In this document: positions 37,000 to 49,078 of the stretch, piece after piece
Layout of the letters: each line of letters begins with the position of its first letter
Position numbering within the stretch: the stretch's first letter is position 1
NCBI GenBank assembly: GCA_030407085.1
Contig: CM059584.1
Span: forward strand, 100,191,001-100,255,000
Length of the DNA: 64,000 nucleotides
Direction of reading: 5' to 3'
From: Trichopria drosophilae
Lineage: Eukaryota > Arthropoda > Insecta > Hymenoptera > Diapriidae
Notes under the pieces: generated by a model
The model's input: only the letters and a program-made list of their open reading frames with translations
Database searches by the model: none
Told to the model about the DNA's origin: nothing
Position numbers and translations under genes: made by a program

Positions 37000-37460
37000 A
37001 GTTGCCACCTCTTTTGCTTCAGGTATTTTCCTTACGGAGTTTTCCGTGGGACAAATCTCGTGAGACGGGACGTCGTTTCCACAGTTCAGAGCTATCGGTC
37101 CGAATCCGAGTTTTCACCGAAGGCGCTTTCATCCCCTTCTCCAACCTAACACCTTGCATTGGATTTCTCTTCAGCTTCACTTTTATTTCTTTCTCTGTTC
37201 TTAACGATTTCTTATCATCCGCTTATTTCCGTTCGCTTCGCGCGTTGCACACACGTGCCAGGAAGACTTCTCTCTTCGAACCAACCGACGAGACAAATTA
37301 TCGACATGAGCCACCCCCTTGTGGATACTCGTACCGATTCTTTCCTTTATCGTGCAATACAGAACTACAGCAATTTCGAGACGACGCGTGGAAATAACAG
37401 GGCAAAAGAAAGGATACAGACCTCGAGAAACCAGCGAACGAGAAATTGTGAAATAAGTAA
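37000..37460 (+). other. GC-rich island with a 131-codon frame of unknown status
   Basis: The block is clearly GC-richer than its surroundings and contains the longest open frame of the window, 37002-37397 on the plus strand, starting in a TTG-type context. The translation (including LTPCIGFLFSFTFISFSVLN) shows no domain I know, and alternative frames are open too. At 37456 a donor-like GTAAGTAG follows. It could be an untranslated first exon, a regulatory island or a chance frame; I favour a non-coding island. Confidence 0.25.
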
Positions 37461-37740
37461 GTAGGTGAATCCCACTGAAGAAGCAAGAAAAAGCTCGATA
37501 ATTGGCGGATTAATAAAATATTTTTCATTGGATATCGTTAAGCATTATAATATATATATATATTTCTTTTTAAAATGATTCATAACAAGGTAATTTATTA
37601 TCTGTAGATTACTCAAAGGATTATCTACTCGTTTTGGACTACAGCAGTTATGGACGGAAAGTGCGTTGATCCAAGTGTTGAAAAAATATTATCCATATGC
37701 TGTTCGAGTATGATGTCTGTTTATACATAACTTGATTTTT

Positions 37741-38806
37741 GCCGGTTAACTGGAACTGTATATAACTGTACTATACAGTATAACTGTAACTGTTATACTG
37801 TATCATATATGTACATATTTTCATGACTTTTGAAAATTTCAACCGATTTAAACCAAAATTGGTATACAACCGTTTTTCGGCATGCTCTATCTGATTAATT
37901 GGTTGTTTTTTAAATTCTAAATCCTAACCTCAAAATGACAACCTTCTATATAGCATAAATTTCGACACGGAGGTTTTCGGGTTCGCTGATTGCAAATTTA
38001 TTGTCATTTTCGCATAATTTGTAATAAAGGACATAAAGTAACGTATATAGTAGACTAGAACCTCGATTTTTAAGAACTAAATCGAGAATGACGACACAAC
38101 GTCATCTCATTGGCGCAAGGCACCAGTACCCCTAGATCTAAGCTTCTGGAAAAAATGATAATTTGACAATCAACCCTTATTTTTGTACTTCTTTCCTCCA
38201 CTTCAACCCTTATTTTTCAACCCTTATTTTTCACACCGTTAGAATATTATGAAATAGAAACTGAGCTTTGAAACGGAATCAGCTGTATCAAAACCTCTCG
38301 ATCAAAGTTTCTGAAAAAAAAAAAATTTCGCCCTTAACCCTTATTTTTTTACTTCTTTATTCCACTTCAACCCTTATTTCTCACCACTTTAGAATGTTAT
38401 AAAATAGAAACTTAACTTGGCAATAGGAATCAGCTGTATCAAAAACCTCCAGATCTAAGTTTCTAGAAAAACTAAAAATTCCACCCATAATTCTTATTTT
38501 TCCAATACTCTACTCCACTTCAACCCTTATTTTTCAACCCTTTAGTATGTTTTAAAATGAAAACTGAGCTTAGAAATGGAATCAGCAATATCAAAAATAC
38601 CTAGATCTAAGTTTTTAGAAAAACTGAACATTTCACCCTCAACCCTCATTTTTCACCCCTTTAGGATGCTGCAAATGGAAACTGAGCTTGGAAATGAAAT
38701 CAGGAGCAAAAAAAATCATAGAAATAGATCTCACGTATTTTAGTGGATGATTCGCTTCTACCAGAATTGGCACGAAAAGTGAAAAATGCTGCACCAGTTA
38801 ACCGGT
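37741..38806. mobile_element. TIR element with CCGGTTAACTGG ends and internal tandem array
   Basis: The ends GCCGGTTAACTGG (37741-37753) and CCAGTTAACCGG (38794-38805) are perfect 12-bp inverted repeats. The interior has a 5' unique part with ATTTCGACACGGAGGTTTTC and then four tandem copies of a 152-165 bp unit. No transposase frame, so it is probably a non-autonomous DNA transposon. Target duplication not resolved. Confidence 0.6.
38131..38720 (+). repeat. Tandem array, four copies of a 152-165 bp unit
   Basis: The landmark AGATCTAAG (or CGATCAAAG) recurs at about 38134, 38299, 38451 and 38603. Each unit holds TTTCTAGAAAAACT-like, CAACCCTTATTTTTCA, CTTTAGAATGTTATAAAAT and GAAACTGAGCTT segments in the same order. 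Copies differ by substitutions and small indels, so the array is not recent. Confidence 0.85.
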
Positions 38807-40175
38807 TAATATTTAATTATGCAATAATTAAATTGATGAAGTGTAAAAAAAGGTTTAATAGTTCTAACATTATAGGGGACGAATACATTTCCTTCAGAAA
38901 ATAAAGTAACTAGTACAACCACTTTAATAGTCGAGTTCTGAGTTTCACTACTGATAGCTATATTTTAATATAACGTATTCATAAATTAATTTCTAGTTAT
39001 GCTTCATTCTACACTCACATTGTGAAACTCTGAGGAAAAGTACTATGCACTATCTGCATTTATTGCGTAGTAGTACACATAAAACACAGGTGTCATCTAC
39101 AGTTCTTAGTTATAGTGTTTCAACTAAGTTTGTTAAACTGTATTTTAATCTAAAGTAAACACCTACGTTTCACTTCAAAATGTATGAAAGTTTCTCTTTT
39201 CTCGCACAAAATTTTAGAGAATTCCTATTCATTGGAGTGACCGAAAAAACATTTACTACTAATTGTAAGTTGGTTCCGAAACGCATCTGGAATCCTTAGT
39301 ACAGATTTGTTTCAGATTGGATGCGTAATTGAATCTGATCTGAATGTTACACAAAGTAAGATAGGCGTCATCTTTTTAATTATACTTTCCTAAGTGCATA
39401 TACACAAAAACTTAAAGGTGTAGGACTTGGTTAAACAGCATTTCTGATCGTTATTTCGTACCTTTGTTTTGTTTACGAATCTCAGATTTCTGAAGCAAGC
39501 GGTAACGTCAAATCAATCATGAAGATCTCATAACCGTTTCGTCTCCTCTTGCTGTAATCATTTAATTGTTGTATTTACAGTAATATTTCTGTATTATTTA
39601 AGGATATATATTATCATCTTGCACATCTTGTTTCACAGAAATTGCATTTTATTAATTTTATTTATTTTGAAAAGCTTTAAATTAATGATGGCTGTCAACA
39701 ATGACATGAATGTTCAGTTACTGGCCCAACATTTTTTTGACCTGGTAATGTATTATTAGATCATATATGGTTACATTTATATTCATAATTAACTGTCTGT
39801 GATGAAAAATAATAGTTTATTACAATTCTCATTTACAATAGGAATGTTTTAATAGGTGTAAAACATTTTCTGTCATAAAAAATCGTTTACAACAATTATA
39901 CTGCGCTTATTAATTCTTAAGCCTCTTAAGGGGTCAGGTATACAGACATTGTACCTTACATCTTAGATTTACCTTACATCAGTGTCCTCACTAATCGGGA
40001 ATTTCATTTTAATATGCAGTCCAAAATATCTGTAGGAGGCGGCTCCATTTTCATTAGTTTAAAATAACATTCATTGTATTAAAGTGATTTTAGTTCTCCG
40101 AAAATTTACAATATGGACATATGAAAAGTGTTTTTTCACAAAAAGTCTTTTAAAACGTATACATTCTATATTGAT
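38807..40175. other. AT-rich DNA, no gene seen
   Basis: No coding frame or structured repeat that I can support. Confidence 0.4.
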
Positions 40176-40265
40176 TTAACCCCCCTGTGCGCCAGGACGA
40201 GTATACTCGTCCAAACTACATTGTTCCTTTATGGGAAAAGAAAAACTGGTGCACAGGAGGGTTAA
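40176..40265. mobile_element. 90-bp piggyBac-like MITE, copy 1
   Basis: TTAA target duplications at both edges, followed by CCCCCCTGTGCGCC and ended by GGTGCACAGGAGGG. Inside is a small palindrome GGACGAGTATACTCGTCC and the run CCCATAAAGG (complement strand). A second copy of identical length lies inverted at 59043-59132. The TTAA duplication with CCC/GGG termini is the hallmark of piggyBac-superfamily ends; the element itself encodes nothing. Confidence 0.8.
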
Positions 40266-40356
40266 TATTTAAGACGTTATGCAAATGTCGAACATACACA
40301 ATCATCTTCATATGCATCTTTTTCTAATAATTTGTAATTTAGGAGCAGAAAAAACT

Positions 40357-40553
40357 TACACGGAAAAAATAAGTAGATAGGGTAAGTATTTAAGTATCTA
40401 GTAAAATGTGGCACACCCAATTTCTTTTCGTGAACGCTCCTACTTAACTAGTTAACCCTACTAGTTAAATCGTAAGACCAACTACAAAAAGTTACCTATT
40501 GCCGACTCTCACTACTTAAGTAGTAGCAGTAACTACTTCCTTTTTTCCGTGTA
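40357..40553. mobile_element. 197-bp MITE with TACACGGAAAAAA ends
   Basis: Left end TACACGGAAAAAATAAGTAG and right end CTACTTCCTTTTTTCCGTGTA form inverted repeats. The interior holds self-complementary words: ACTTAACTAGTTAAC, ACTACTTAAGTAGTAG. Related ends are seen near 33284 and 30752. Target duplication unclear. Confidence 0.65.
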
Positions 40554-43426
40554 TTAAAACTACAAATAACAAAAGGAATATAAGTGTTACAGCGAATGTA
40601 AGTATATTATTGGAAGTTTTTTGTTATAAGAACTTCTATTGGAATTTTGAAAAGCTAATAACAATTTTGACTTTTGTAGATATTAAGGACTCATAATCAA
40701 GAGACATAATACTTTTTGCTCAAAAAATGTCATTAATAGTTATTTAGATTCGATAACATCTGGTGATGTGTCACTTAAACTACGAACTCATAGAACAAAA
40801 AATAATATTGAAATTTAAAATGAATCTACAAACTATTTGTGGTTTTGTTAAATATTCATTCTTTATTCAAAATAATGCTTAAGTGACTGAAAGGTTTAAT
40901 TCCGGAAATGTATTTTCAATTACGGAGAAGTAAAATTATACGTAAAAGAAAATGAATATCCACTGTTCAATACTATTTTCGACTTCCGATAAAGAGATAA
41001 TGCAGAAATTAAATAGGACGTTCTAAATAATCATTAATAATATATATTGATTATTAGCTTTTGATTATAGAGATTAAACGAATTATAAAAGAAATGCTGG
41101 ATATAGACCGACTGATATTTCTGTGGTACTATAAAACAAGAGCCACTATTTCAGAAAACCGAGATAACTAAGTCTGAGTCTAGTGCTTCTTTTGCAAAAT
41201 CCTGCGAATGAAAAAATTAGGCCTTCTTAATTAAAAAAGTTCTAATTGAAATATCGATTTTTTAAAAAGAAAAATTGGTCCATAAAAATGACCGCCCATT
41301 AATTAATTAAAGAAATTATATTAACGGTTATCTTTATATATCTCATTTAAACAAATAAGCCAATAGTTAGGTACAGATGTCGATTTGTCGATCTCTTACC
41401 GAATTCTCGTATTTATATGAAAATACATTCTTTTAATTTTAGACTGCGTAAAAAATGATATGAAAGAAGATGATTTTCAGTAAAATGTTGATATGATATT
41501 AGATTTATTTATAAAATCTATATTTTAGAATAACTATAATACTTTGTGTCAACAAATGTTTAGTGACTAAAAGTATACTTTTTTATAATATCGCTTTGGA
41601 AAAACTGCATAAGTCACATGAATTTTTACGGATTGAAATGTTTCAAATTTGGAGCTTTTTATCACACAATAAAAATACTTCATAAAAATAATCTAGGGTG
41701 TTGCTTACTACTAATGTACTATCTAATAAACACAACAGTTTTTGAATGAATGTTATTAAAATTCGAAGGATTGAAGTTAAATAACTCAAAATCACGTACA
41801 ATGGGCTTATGCATTTTCTCCATACAACCACAAATTAATAATAATTAATTCTTGATATGCCCTGTAGATTCATCAAGTTAAAATCGTTCAAAATTAATAT
41901 TTCTATTGTGTATATAACATTCATTAATTACTAAGTCATCCATGTGCGTTTTCAGCCATATTAAAAAAAATATAGCTCTACATTCACTTGATTTAGTAAA
42001 TAATTTTGAACAAAAAACATGAATATTTCAGTATCAAGCATTATGTTTGAGGATCTAGTAAGCGGATGAAACCAAACTAGGATATCAAATAGATATATCG
42101 ATAAACATATAACTGAAGTCATAACATTTGTAATAACTACGAATGAGAGATTAATCTACATAACCTTAAATTCTGAAAGGCTATATTTGTGCTTTCATTA
42201 GTTTTTATAGATCTGCGATCAAGATTAATATTCACTGCACTGTTTTATATTAACACTGCATATAATACGTATGTAAATATTATAAAATATTTTTTAATTA
42301 AAGAACAATATTTCAATATAGATAATCTGAACTTAAAAGGCAAAGAACTATTCTGATATCTCAAAAATCCATAGTGAAAAATAACTCTTTTGGAATACGA
42401 AAATCGATTCAACGAAATTTGATTCCACTTGCAGTAAGGAGAACAAAGATAAGCGTAATAAATGATGACTTGAGGAAGATAGATGATGGTAAATGCAGAA
42501 AAATGCGAAAAGAGCGGCTTGATTGACAGAAGAAATGCGAGAAGAGGGGAAAATGGATTAGAGTGGAAATAAAGGAAAAGTCTTTTTAAAAAGTATAATG
42601 AAAAAATAATTAGAGAACTCTGCATGAAATTATTATAAATTGAAATACGTTCAATTAATATGTCTCAGCTAAATATATTAAAATTCATATTTCTCGTCAT
42701 ATATTTGACTGCAAGTACCAATAAGATAATGTATATAATATATCAAAACATTTCTGTTATCTATGTGTATTTTTATATTACACGAAAGAACGTGCATGGC
42801 TATATATCACCGATATTAATGCCAAATTGCAATTAAATTACGAGTAAAAGCAGTTTAAAATAACATAGCTGATTCATGTGTTATGAATGAGAACAATCGA
42901 ATGTAAATTAAGAAAAGACATTACCATATAAAATAATATATATACTATTTTATTTATAGATTACCAAATAAATTACCCAATTTAAACTTTTTCAGAAATA
43001 TTGAATGATTCATGCGGGTCTTTATTTGTTTGAAATTAAGTTCGCACATCTGTTGACATTCGGTGTTTCACTGGGTGATGTGTCTGTTCTAATTGTTTAT
43101 TTCGTCTGCAGTATATTCAGCTCATATCTATAAATTTCAAGTCAAAATGTCAATGTTGTCTTTACAGCTCTGTTTGAAAGACAATTATTTGTGTCTTTCT
43201 GTTTGTATTGCTTATGATCCTAAACTATGTCCCACGAATTCATGTTGTACTAAATTTCTTCAGATATATAATAGACTATTCAAAATGTAGTTGGAGTAAA
43301 CAGTTAATTAATTGGAATTCGTTAAATACATATTTTATTGTTATTTTTGACAATAATTTGTAAGAAATAAATAAATTTTAATTTATATACTAACGAAAAC
43401 CATTACATTGAAATGGAAGCTTTCAC
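40554..43426. other. AT-rich DNA, no gene seen
   Basis: A 126-codon minus frame at 42245-42625 is rich in Phe, Leu, Ile, Tyr and Ser, as expected from AT-rich DNA read by chance; I do not call it a gene. Confidence 0.4.
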
Positions 43427-43579
43427 CCGTGGGATCTATGCATAACATCAATGCAGCAGTGATGATGGTCGGATGCCGAGAACCATATGCATGGTTAAGT
43501 ATTACGTCTATAGGATAATGCGATCGAAATAGTCTATAGGAATTTTCCATTCCGAAAATTACCATAGTACAGGGGCTGC
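43427..43579 (-). CDS. Possible internal exon, phase 1-1, 153 nt
   Basis: On the minus strand an open stretch lies between a fair acceptor (TCTGTATTGTCAG) and a donor-like GG/GTGAAAG. Entry and exit are both phase 1, so 51 codons. The translation includes VIFGMENSYRLFRSHYPIDV and RHPTIITAALMLCID and does not resemble an Ig domain. Its GC content is well above that of the AT-rich flanks. The same frame stays open to 43383 without splicing, which weakens the donor call. If real it could belong to the same minus-strand gene as the Ig exons or to another gene; I cannot identify the product. Confidence 0.25.
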
Positions 43580-45193
43580 CTGACAATACAGATATATACA
43601 GGATGAACTCGAAAAATGTTTGATCTATAATATTTTGTAGTGTCTATTAATTGTCATAATACTTTAGCTCCAGTCGGCTATTATTTTCCACTTTTATTAT
43701 TGTTGTAGAGTTTATTATTGACTATTTTCAATGAAAATACATTATTGTTTAGAATCACTTTACAATTTTACAAAATTTTCTATTTAAAAATTACTTCACT
43801 TTATCCTAATTTCTAAACTGTCTCCAATAAAATTTGTTATGATATCGCGAATCACAAGTGAATTATCAATTTCACTCCAGTAAGTCTGCTCGTAGTTTGG
43901 GATATTGCTGATGCGCGTTGTTTAGAGTGGCTTAAGTAAAACATTGGAGGCAGGAAGTTTGAATACGGGCTGCAGAAGGAATATGTTATTGTTGTATTAA
44001 ATGTAGTGCAAACAAAATATACATATCATAATAGTAATGAAAATAGAAATTAATAAATAATTCATAAAGTAGTGGGGCAATATTTTCTTTTGGAAATTAC
44101 GTAAACGGTAAATCAGAACCGACGGAATTAACATTAACTTTTAATACTGCCGCGTGCACGTTACTACGAGTCAAAGAGACCTTTATGTGAAGAAAACTAT
44201 ATAAATATATTTGAAAATTTAAATAGGGGATCGTGGCTTTTTAAAACAAGCAAATAGATGTTTATTTTTCCAATATTTTTAATTTTTCTAACTGAATTTC
44301 CTTCAATGGCAGCACTTGCTTGCTCTGGTTGAAGGTAATTGCAAATTTATGCTAGACAAATTCACATATTTTTTAATAATGGGAAAGATGGAAACTGTTA
44401 TATTATTTTAGATTTTCGATAAAAATGAGGACCGCTATAATGAAAAATTCGATTAGAGCATTCGACCAGCAATTAAAATCCCGGCGCAACGATTGTTTCT
44501 ACTTTAACTAATTTTTACCGAAAATGCAAAATAATACAACGGTTTCCATCTTTACCATCATACCATGATTACCATAACAATGACCTAGACCAACCAGTCC
44601 CACACAAAAATAAGGTCAAATATCTAGTTGTTAATATCGACAACTTACTCATACTCTCCCAACATCCATGATACAACTAAAAAATCGTCCAATTATCTTC
44701 ACAAATGATTTTATAATACCTATGCAAAATATCGAAAATTATACGTTACTCACTTTTAATCGCCGGATAATTACATTCGCTACCCCAATTTGGTTGAATT
44801 AAGGACACTCCCAATCGAAAAGATTAGGGAATGTTCGAAAGAGCCTCTGTTGATTCAGTATTTAAAATCTGTAGAGCCAGAATTTAAAAAGTTAAAAAAA
44901 AACACACAATAATATGCAATGAAGTCAGTGTATAAAGAATAAACAATTTCTGTATATAATTATGCTGCCAATACTTTGCAAAAGCCTAAAAATAAAAGAA
45001 AATCTCATTATTCAAAACTTCCGTAAAATTATGGAATATTACTTAAATCGTTACAAATGTCATGTACTTATTCCAATGTATTTATTTGTAGCAAAACATA
45101 ATATAAATCTGTTGCAATTGTACGGAGTTTATATTTCAAATAATTTTAAAATCTCAAAGATAAAAAGAAAAAAAATGAGTTTTTCCTCTTGAA
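43580..45193. other. AT-rich DNA, no gene seen
   Basis: No supported coding frame. A frame at 44962-45192 is Lys/Ile/Asn-rich and probably chance. Confidence 0.4.
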
Positions 45194-45436
45194 CTCATCC
45201 AACCGGAAATGTCTCCGGTTATCCAGGGCAAAAGGAAGGCCGATGTTCTCTGGACGAACACTTCCGCCTTAAAACGGTGCCGTTAATCAGAACGCAGCCA
45301 ACTAAGCCCCGAATCTCCACTAACATTGAATTATACGAGTCGCAGCCGCGACATAGTTCAGATACGAGAGAGAATAATGCATGCGGAGATCGCAGATACA
45401 CGAAACAAAAATTTCCACTAAATAATTATATTTGAT
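45194..45436 (+). other. GC-rich island with an 80-codon open frame lacking a start
   Basis: A block of about 230 bp is sharply GC-richer than its flanks. One plus frame is open from just after a TGA to 45436 and reads, among others, THPTGNVSGYPGQKEGRCSL and ISTNIELYESQPRHSS. It has no ATG near the beginning. A possible acceptor GGTTATCCAG lies at about 45226. The opposite strand is also open. A conserved exon or a regulatory element are both possible. Confidence 0.2.
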
Positions 45437-45979
45437 GTTCCAAGTGAAACGAAATGTGAAGTAATAAATAGAAAAGTTCCTGAAAATTGGTTAAAATATG
45501 CGGATTTCAATTTTAAAATTCATACATAATATTTTTTATAATAGTTACTTATTTCAGTAAAAGTACTCGTATACTGCGATTAATATAATTTATTATTTAA
45601 AAACAAAAAATAAAGAGTAGTGAATTCATACAGCAAATGTCAGTATTTCACATGAACATAAGAATTGTTAAAATAATACACGTTATTGACATTTCAGGCC
45701 CACTCTGAAATTTTAGGTAAATTCTAAAAACATTAATTTTTTCTGTAATTCAAAAAACGCCTCATTGAAATTATTGATTATAATTTCTACAACAGCGGAA
45801 CAAAATAACAGACATTTTAGTTACAAAGAACGTTTTTCCTTGAAAGGATATATTATAGCCAAATAATTATTTTGTTAGTAATAACGGTATAAATGGTTTG
45901 AAATATAGATTTGAGGAATGAAAATAACATAAAAAATCGTTAATTCCTACATGTATTTAGGATCAAATTTAAAAATAAT

Positions 45980-46206
45980 GGATGAGTCGAAAAACCGACA
46001 AATAAAAAAATCGGCAGTCCTAAAGCCGACAGTCGAAAAACCAACAGTTGAAAAGCCGGCGAATCAAAATTAGACACATCGTCAAGTCGACAGTCATTTT
46101 TTAAAGTGTAAGTTTTTTAACCGTCAGCTTTTCGATTGTCGTTTTTCTGACTGTCGGTTTCTTGACCTATCGGCTTTTTGATTTGTCGGGTTTTCGACCC
46201 GCACTC
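45980..46206. mobile_element. Foldback element with iterated CCGACAGTC arms, 8-bp TSD
   Basis: The left arm repeats GAAAAACCGACAAAT, AAGCCGACAGTCGAAAAACC and GTCGACAGTC; the right arm has the inverted words ACTGTCGGTTTC, TATCGGCTTTTTG and ATTTGTCGGGTTTTCGACCC. The axis is near 46095. The 8-bp AAAATAAT lies at 45972-45979 and 46207-46214; being AT-only it is weaker evidence than at 3.1 kb. Its ends (GTCGAAAAACCGACAAAT) match those of the 3.1-kb elements (AAAACCCCGACAAATC), so they are one family with different internal iterons. Confidence 0.65.
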
Positions 46207-46214
46207 AAAATAAT

Positions 46215-47219
46215 AATAGACGGACTAAGATGCTTTCTACTCATTTTCCGAAAAATGTTGTACATTCAAGTTCACGTATTTTTATTTAAAACTATGCAAA
46301 AAAAATATTTTATTCACTTAAGGGGAAAGTACATTCGTATTTTCAAGTAAATCCAGGGATTGTTTAAAAAATTCAATAAATATTTTTCATAGTCACTTTT
46401 TGAGAGGAATTTAACGATGAAATAATTAAATGCATAACATAATGTTGTATTCCATCCCTAATGTCGTTGAAAATATGTTTTTGCATTCAAAAAAATTAAT
46501 GCATCAAAATTTTAATTAATCTACGATTAATTTACGATTTTTTTTAAGTTTTTTAACGAAATAATTTTTATATAACAAATGATTAAAATTCCTACTATCA
46601 CTATAAATTTCTAATCATTAATTTGATTACCTTGAAAATGTACGACCAATAAAATGTTGGACTTGTACAAAATTGGATTGCAAAATTTGCTGTCCATCCG
46701 CAGACTTGAGGTAAACATTATTGATGAAAATTAAGCGATGGAAAAAACTTGTGATTAAATGCAAAAATCATTGGAAAATGGGACTGAAGGCGACGATATA
46801 GTTATCGTTGAATGTACAAAATGTATATCAACACATTCGAAATTCGTCAATATTTGAAACAGTTTGGCTTCCAGTTCCAATTGCAATAATATTTTCGAAA
46901 AGCGCCATAATTTCCATCTTTAATTATTTCTTTTTATGCAGTTTATCAGTGTTCATTACACTAAGATTAATTATTTTTTGGCCCTAAAGCAAACTATACA
47001 TATTATGCAAGTAAATAAACGCACAATATGCGGTGATACAATCTACATTGCTTTTCATTTGCAGGCCATCTAGTAATAAATCAGTATGTGAATAATACGT
47101 ATATTTTAAAAAACAGAGGGTGGTGGATATAACCCACAAAAATATTCCACTATACGATGAAAACATTCAAATTTAGCTATTTTACACAATCAACTTTGTT
47201 GAATCACTGTATTGAGAGG
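46215..47219. other. AT-rich DNA, no gene seen
   Basis: Nothing that I can support as a gene or element. Confidence 0.4.
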
Positions 47220-47708
47220 AAAGGCTATAACTGAATAAGAATAATAAATGTGCCCCCTCCTAAATGACCTACTTGGCCTAGACTATTCGAAAGGTAATTT
47301 TCTTTACCATTTTTTTCGAAAACTAGTAGAGGCATTATGAAGATCCATAAAAAATACGTAAAAAACACGTATTTCAAATCTAGTACCTTCAAAACCCGGG
47401 TTTAAAAACACTGATTGAAAATTTAAATAATTTTTTTTGGACCCAATTTTGAGGTTATGTATTTTGCAAAAAATTGTGGTTATTTGTAGGCAAAAACCCC
47501 ACCTCCATGATTGTTTACAAGATTCTCTATTCTCAAAACTTGTCACACGGAAATAATGTAAACAAACACATTTTTTAGCTTGATCGCCCCTACGCAGGGT
47601 TTTGAAGGTTGACATTTTCGCAATTGAAATATTTTTTTATTACCTTTCGAATAGTCTAGGCCAAGTAGGAGGGGGCACTTTCACTATTCTTATTCTGCTA
47701 TAGCCTTT
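47220..47708. mobile_element. 489-bp MITE with about 75-bp inverted ends
   Basis: The ends AAAGGCTATAACTGAATAAG and CTTATTCTGCTATAGCCTTT pair. Inner pairs include TGCCCCCTCCTA, TACTTGGCCTAGACTATTCG and AAAGGTAAT. The arms are well conserved, so insertion may be fairly recent. A 103-codon minus frame (47304-47615) fills the interior but matches no transposase motif that I know. Confidence 0.8.
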
Positions 47709-47759
47709 GTCTAAGAATACATTCTTTGATTAATTGCATGCAGATAATTCCATAAGAGC

Positions 47760-48460
47760 GTGAAAAGCACCACAGAATGCCACGTCTGTCGTATTTAGCT
47801 AGTTGTTTAGTCATCAGCTGGCAAATCAATTCAATCGAACCGCACTGAGCTGCATGGAATGAAAAGCGCTTTTCTCTGCATGCGTTATTACAGGCTTTTG
47901 TGCCAAAAGTGTACGGGGCGCGTGATTATCGAAAGTCGAACTTGGAAGCGCGATTCGCCTGTGTATATTTTCGAGAATGACTGTGTACAATTCGTGCTAG
48001 GAATTTTGAACAAGTTACGTGAATGGAGCTTACTCCGGAACAAAATTCATTCGATTTAGCAGGGTCAACATTATTACGGTTATTTTTGTCCATTTTCTAG
48101 AGAAACAGAATATACACTTTTTCGGCGATCGGTTTTCATTTCGGTTTCGATTCCAAGTTCCGGCATTATGAGTTCTATACGGGAAAAATTGGTTCAAGAG
48201 AATCAAAGTGCCAACGATAAACTGTATATCGTGATATATGTTTTATGAGTTTGGTGGTAATAAAGTACAACCTATTATTTTTCTCTTCGAATTCGACTCG
48301 AAATTACTGTCAAAATGTTTTGTGCCAGACATTATTAACGTTAGTTGCTTCGGGAATGTACATTGGAAAGCACGCAAGAATGATATTGTAAAAATCGATA
48401 ACGGCTTTAAAAAGTATGTTCAGGATGAATGGTCCTCATCGCTCGAAAATCTATAACCAT
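47760..48460 (+). other. GC-richer island with two unassigned open frames
   Basis: Two plus frames, 47859-48059 and 48238-48456, have balanced composition (for example RYYRLLCQKCTGRVIIESRT and VHWKARKNDIVKIDNGFKKY). They are in different registers with stops between them, and no splice pair was found to join them. They may be parts of a decayed gene, small hypothetical proteins or chance frames in a GC-richer patch. Confidence 0.2.
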
Positions 48461-48847
48461 AAGTGAAGGAACGTATTTTTTTTTCACACGACCATTTTTT
48501 ATTTTGCTGTTATATCGAAACTTTATATAACTCCGGATTCAATATCTGATAAGGTTTTATTTTATTTCAGTAAAATAAAAAGTAGTAATTTACATAATTT
48601 ATTCGCAGAATCATAAATATTTTTGTTTGATAAATTGCTTTTTTTTAGTTTAGAAGATTATAAGATTACATATTTTAATGCTTAATACGTGAATAAATGA
48701 ATATATTAACTGTATTAATAATTTTAATAATATACGGCAGTACATACACATAAGTAATTTAATTATTTGCTAATGGTACCTTTGATTTTGCGCACTCGCC
48801 ATTTTGACGTTATCAAATAGTAATTTAATGATGAATAACTTCCAAAA

Positions 48848-49078
48848 TGACGAAAATTGCCGTTATTTACGGTAAAAATTACTAGTCTTTCTGTAATTCT
48901 TATTGTCTGAATAGTAAAAATCCAGAGAACTTTAGAAACAGACTAGCCGAAGACTAAGGAAAATTGCCATAATTTGCAGCAAAAATTTTATAAGTTCTTT
49001 GAAGTTTTATTATTCACACAGTAAAAATTACAAAAAGTCTAGTAAATTTTACTAGAAATAATGGCATATTTCGTCATC
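48848..49078. mobile_element. 231-bp MITE with ATGACGAAAATTGCC ends
   Basis: Left end ATGACGAAAATTGCCGTTAT and right end ATAATGGCATATTTCGTCAT are inverted copies. Inner pairs are TAAAAATTACTAG and CTAGTAAATTTTA. Words like AAATTGCCATAATTTGCAGC recur inside. No coding capacity. Confidence 0.65.

Noticed and set aside
37298..37528. Minus-strand frame in the 37-kb island
   Set aside because: Competes with a longer plus frame and has no supporting signal; composition alone keeps it open.
42245..42625. 126-codon minus-strand open frame
   Set aside because: Dominated by Phe, Leu, Ile, Tyr and Ser, as expected from AT-rich DNA; no motif, no exon signals.
47304..47615. 103-codon minus frame that might be a transposase remnant
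   Set aside because: It lies inside a short MITE and shows no DDE/D-type motif or other transposase feature.
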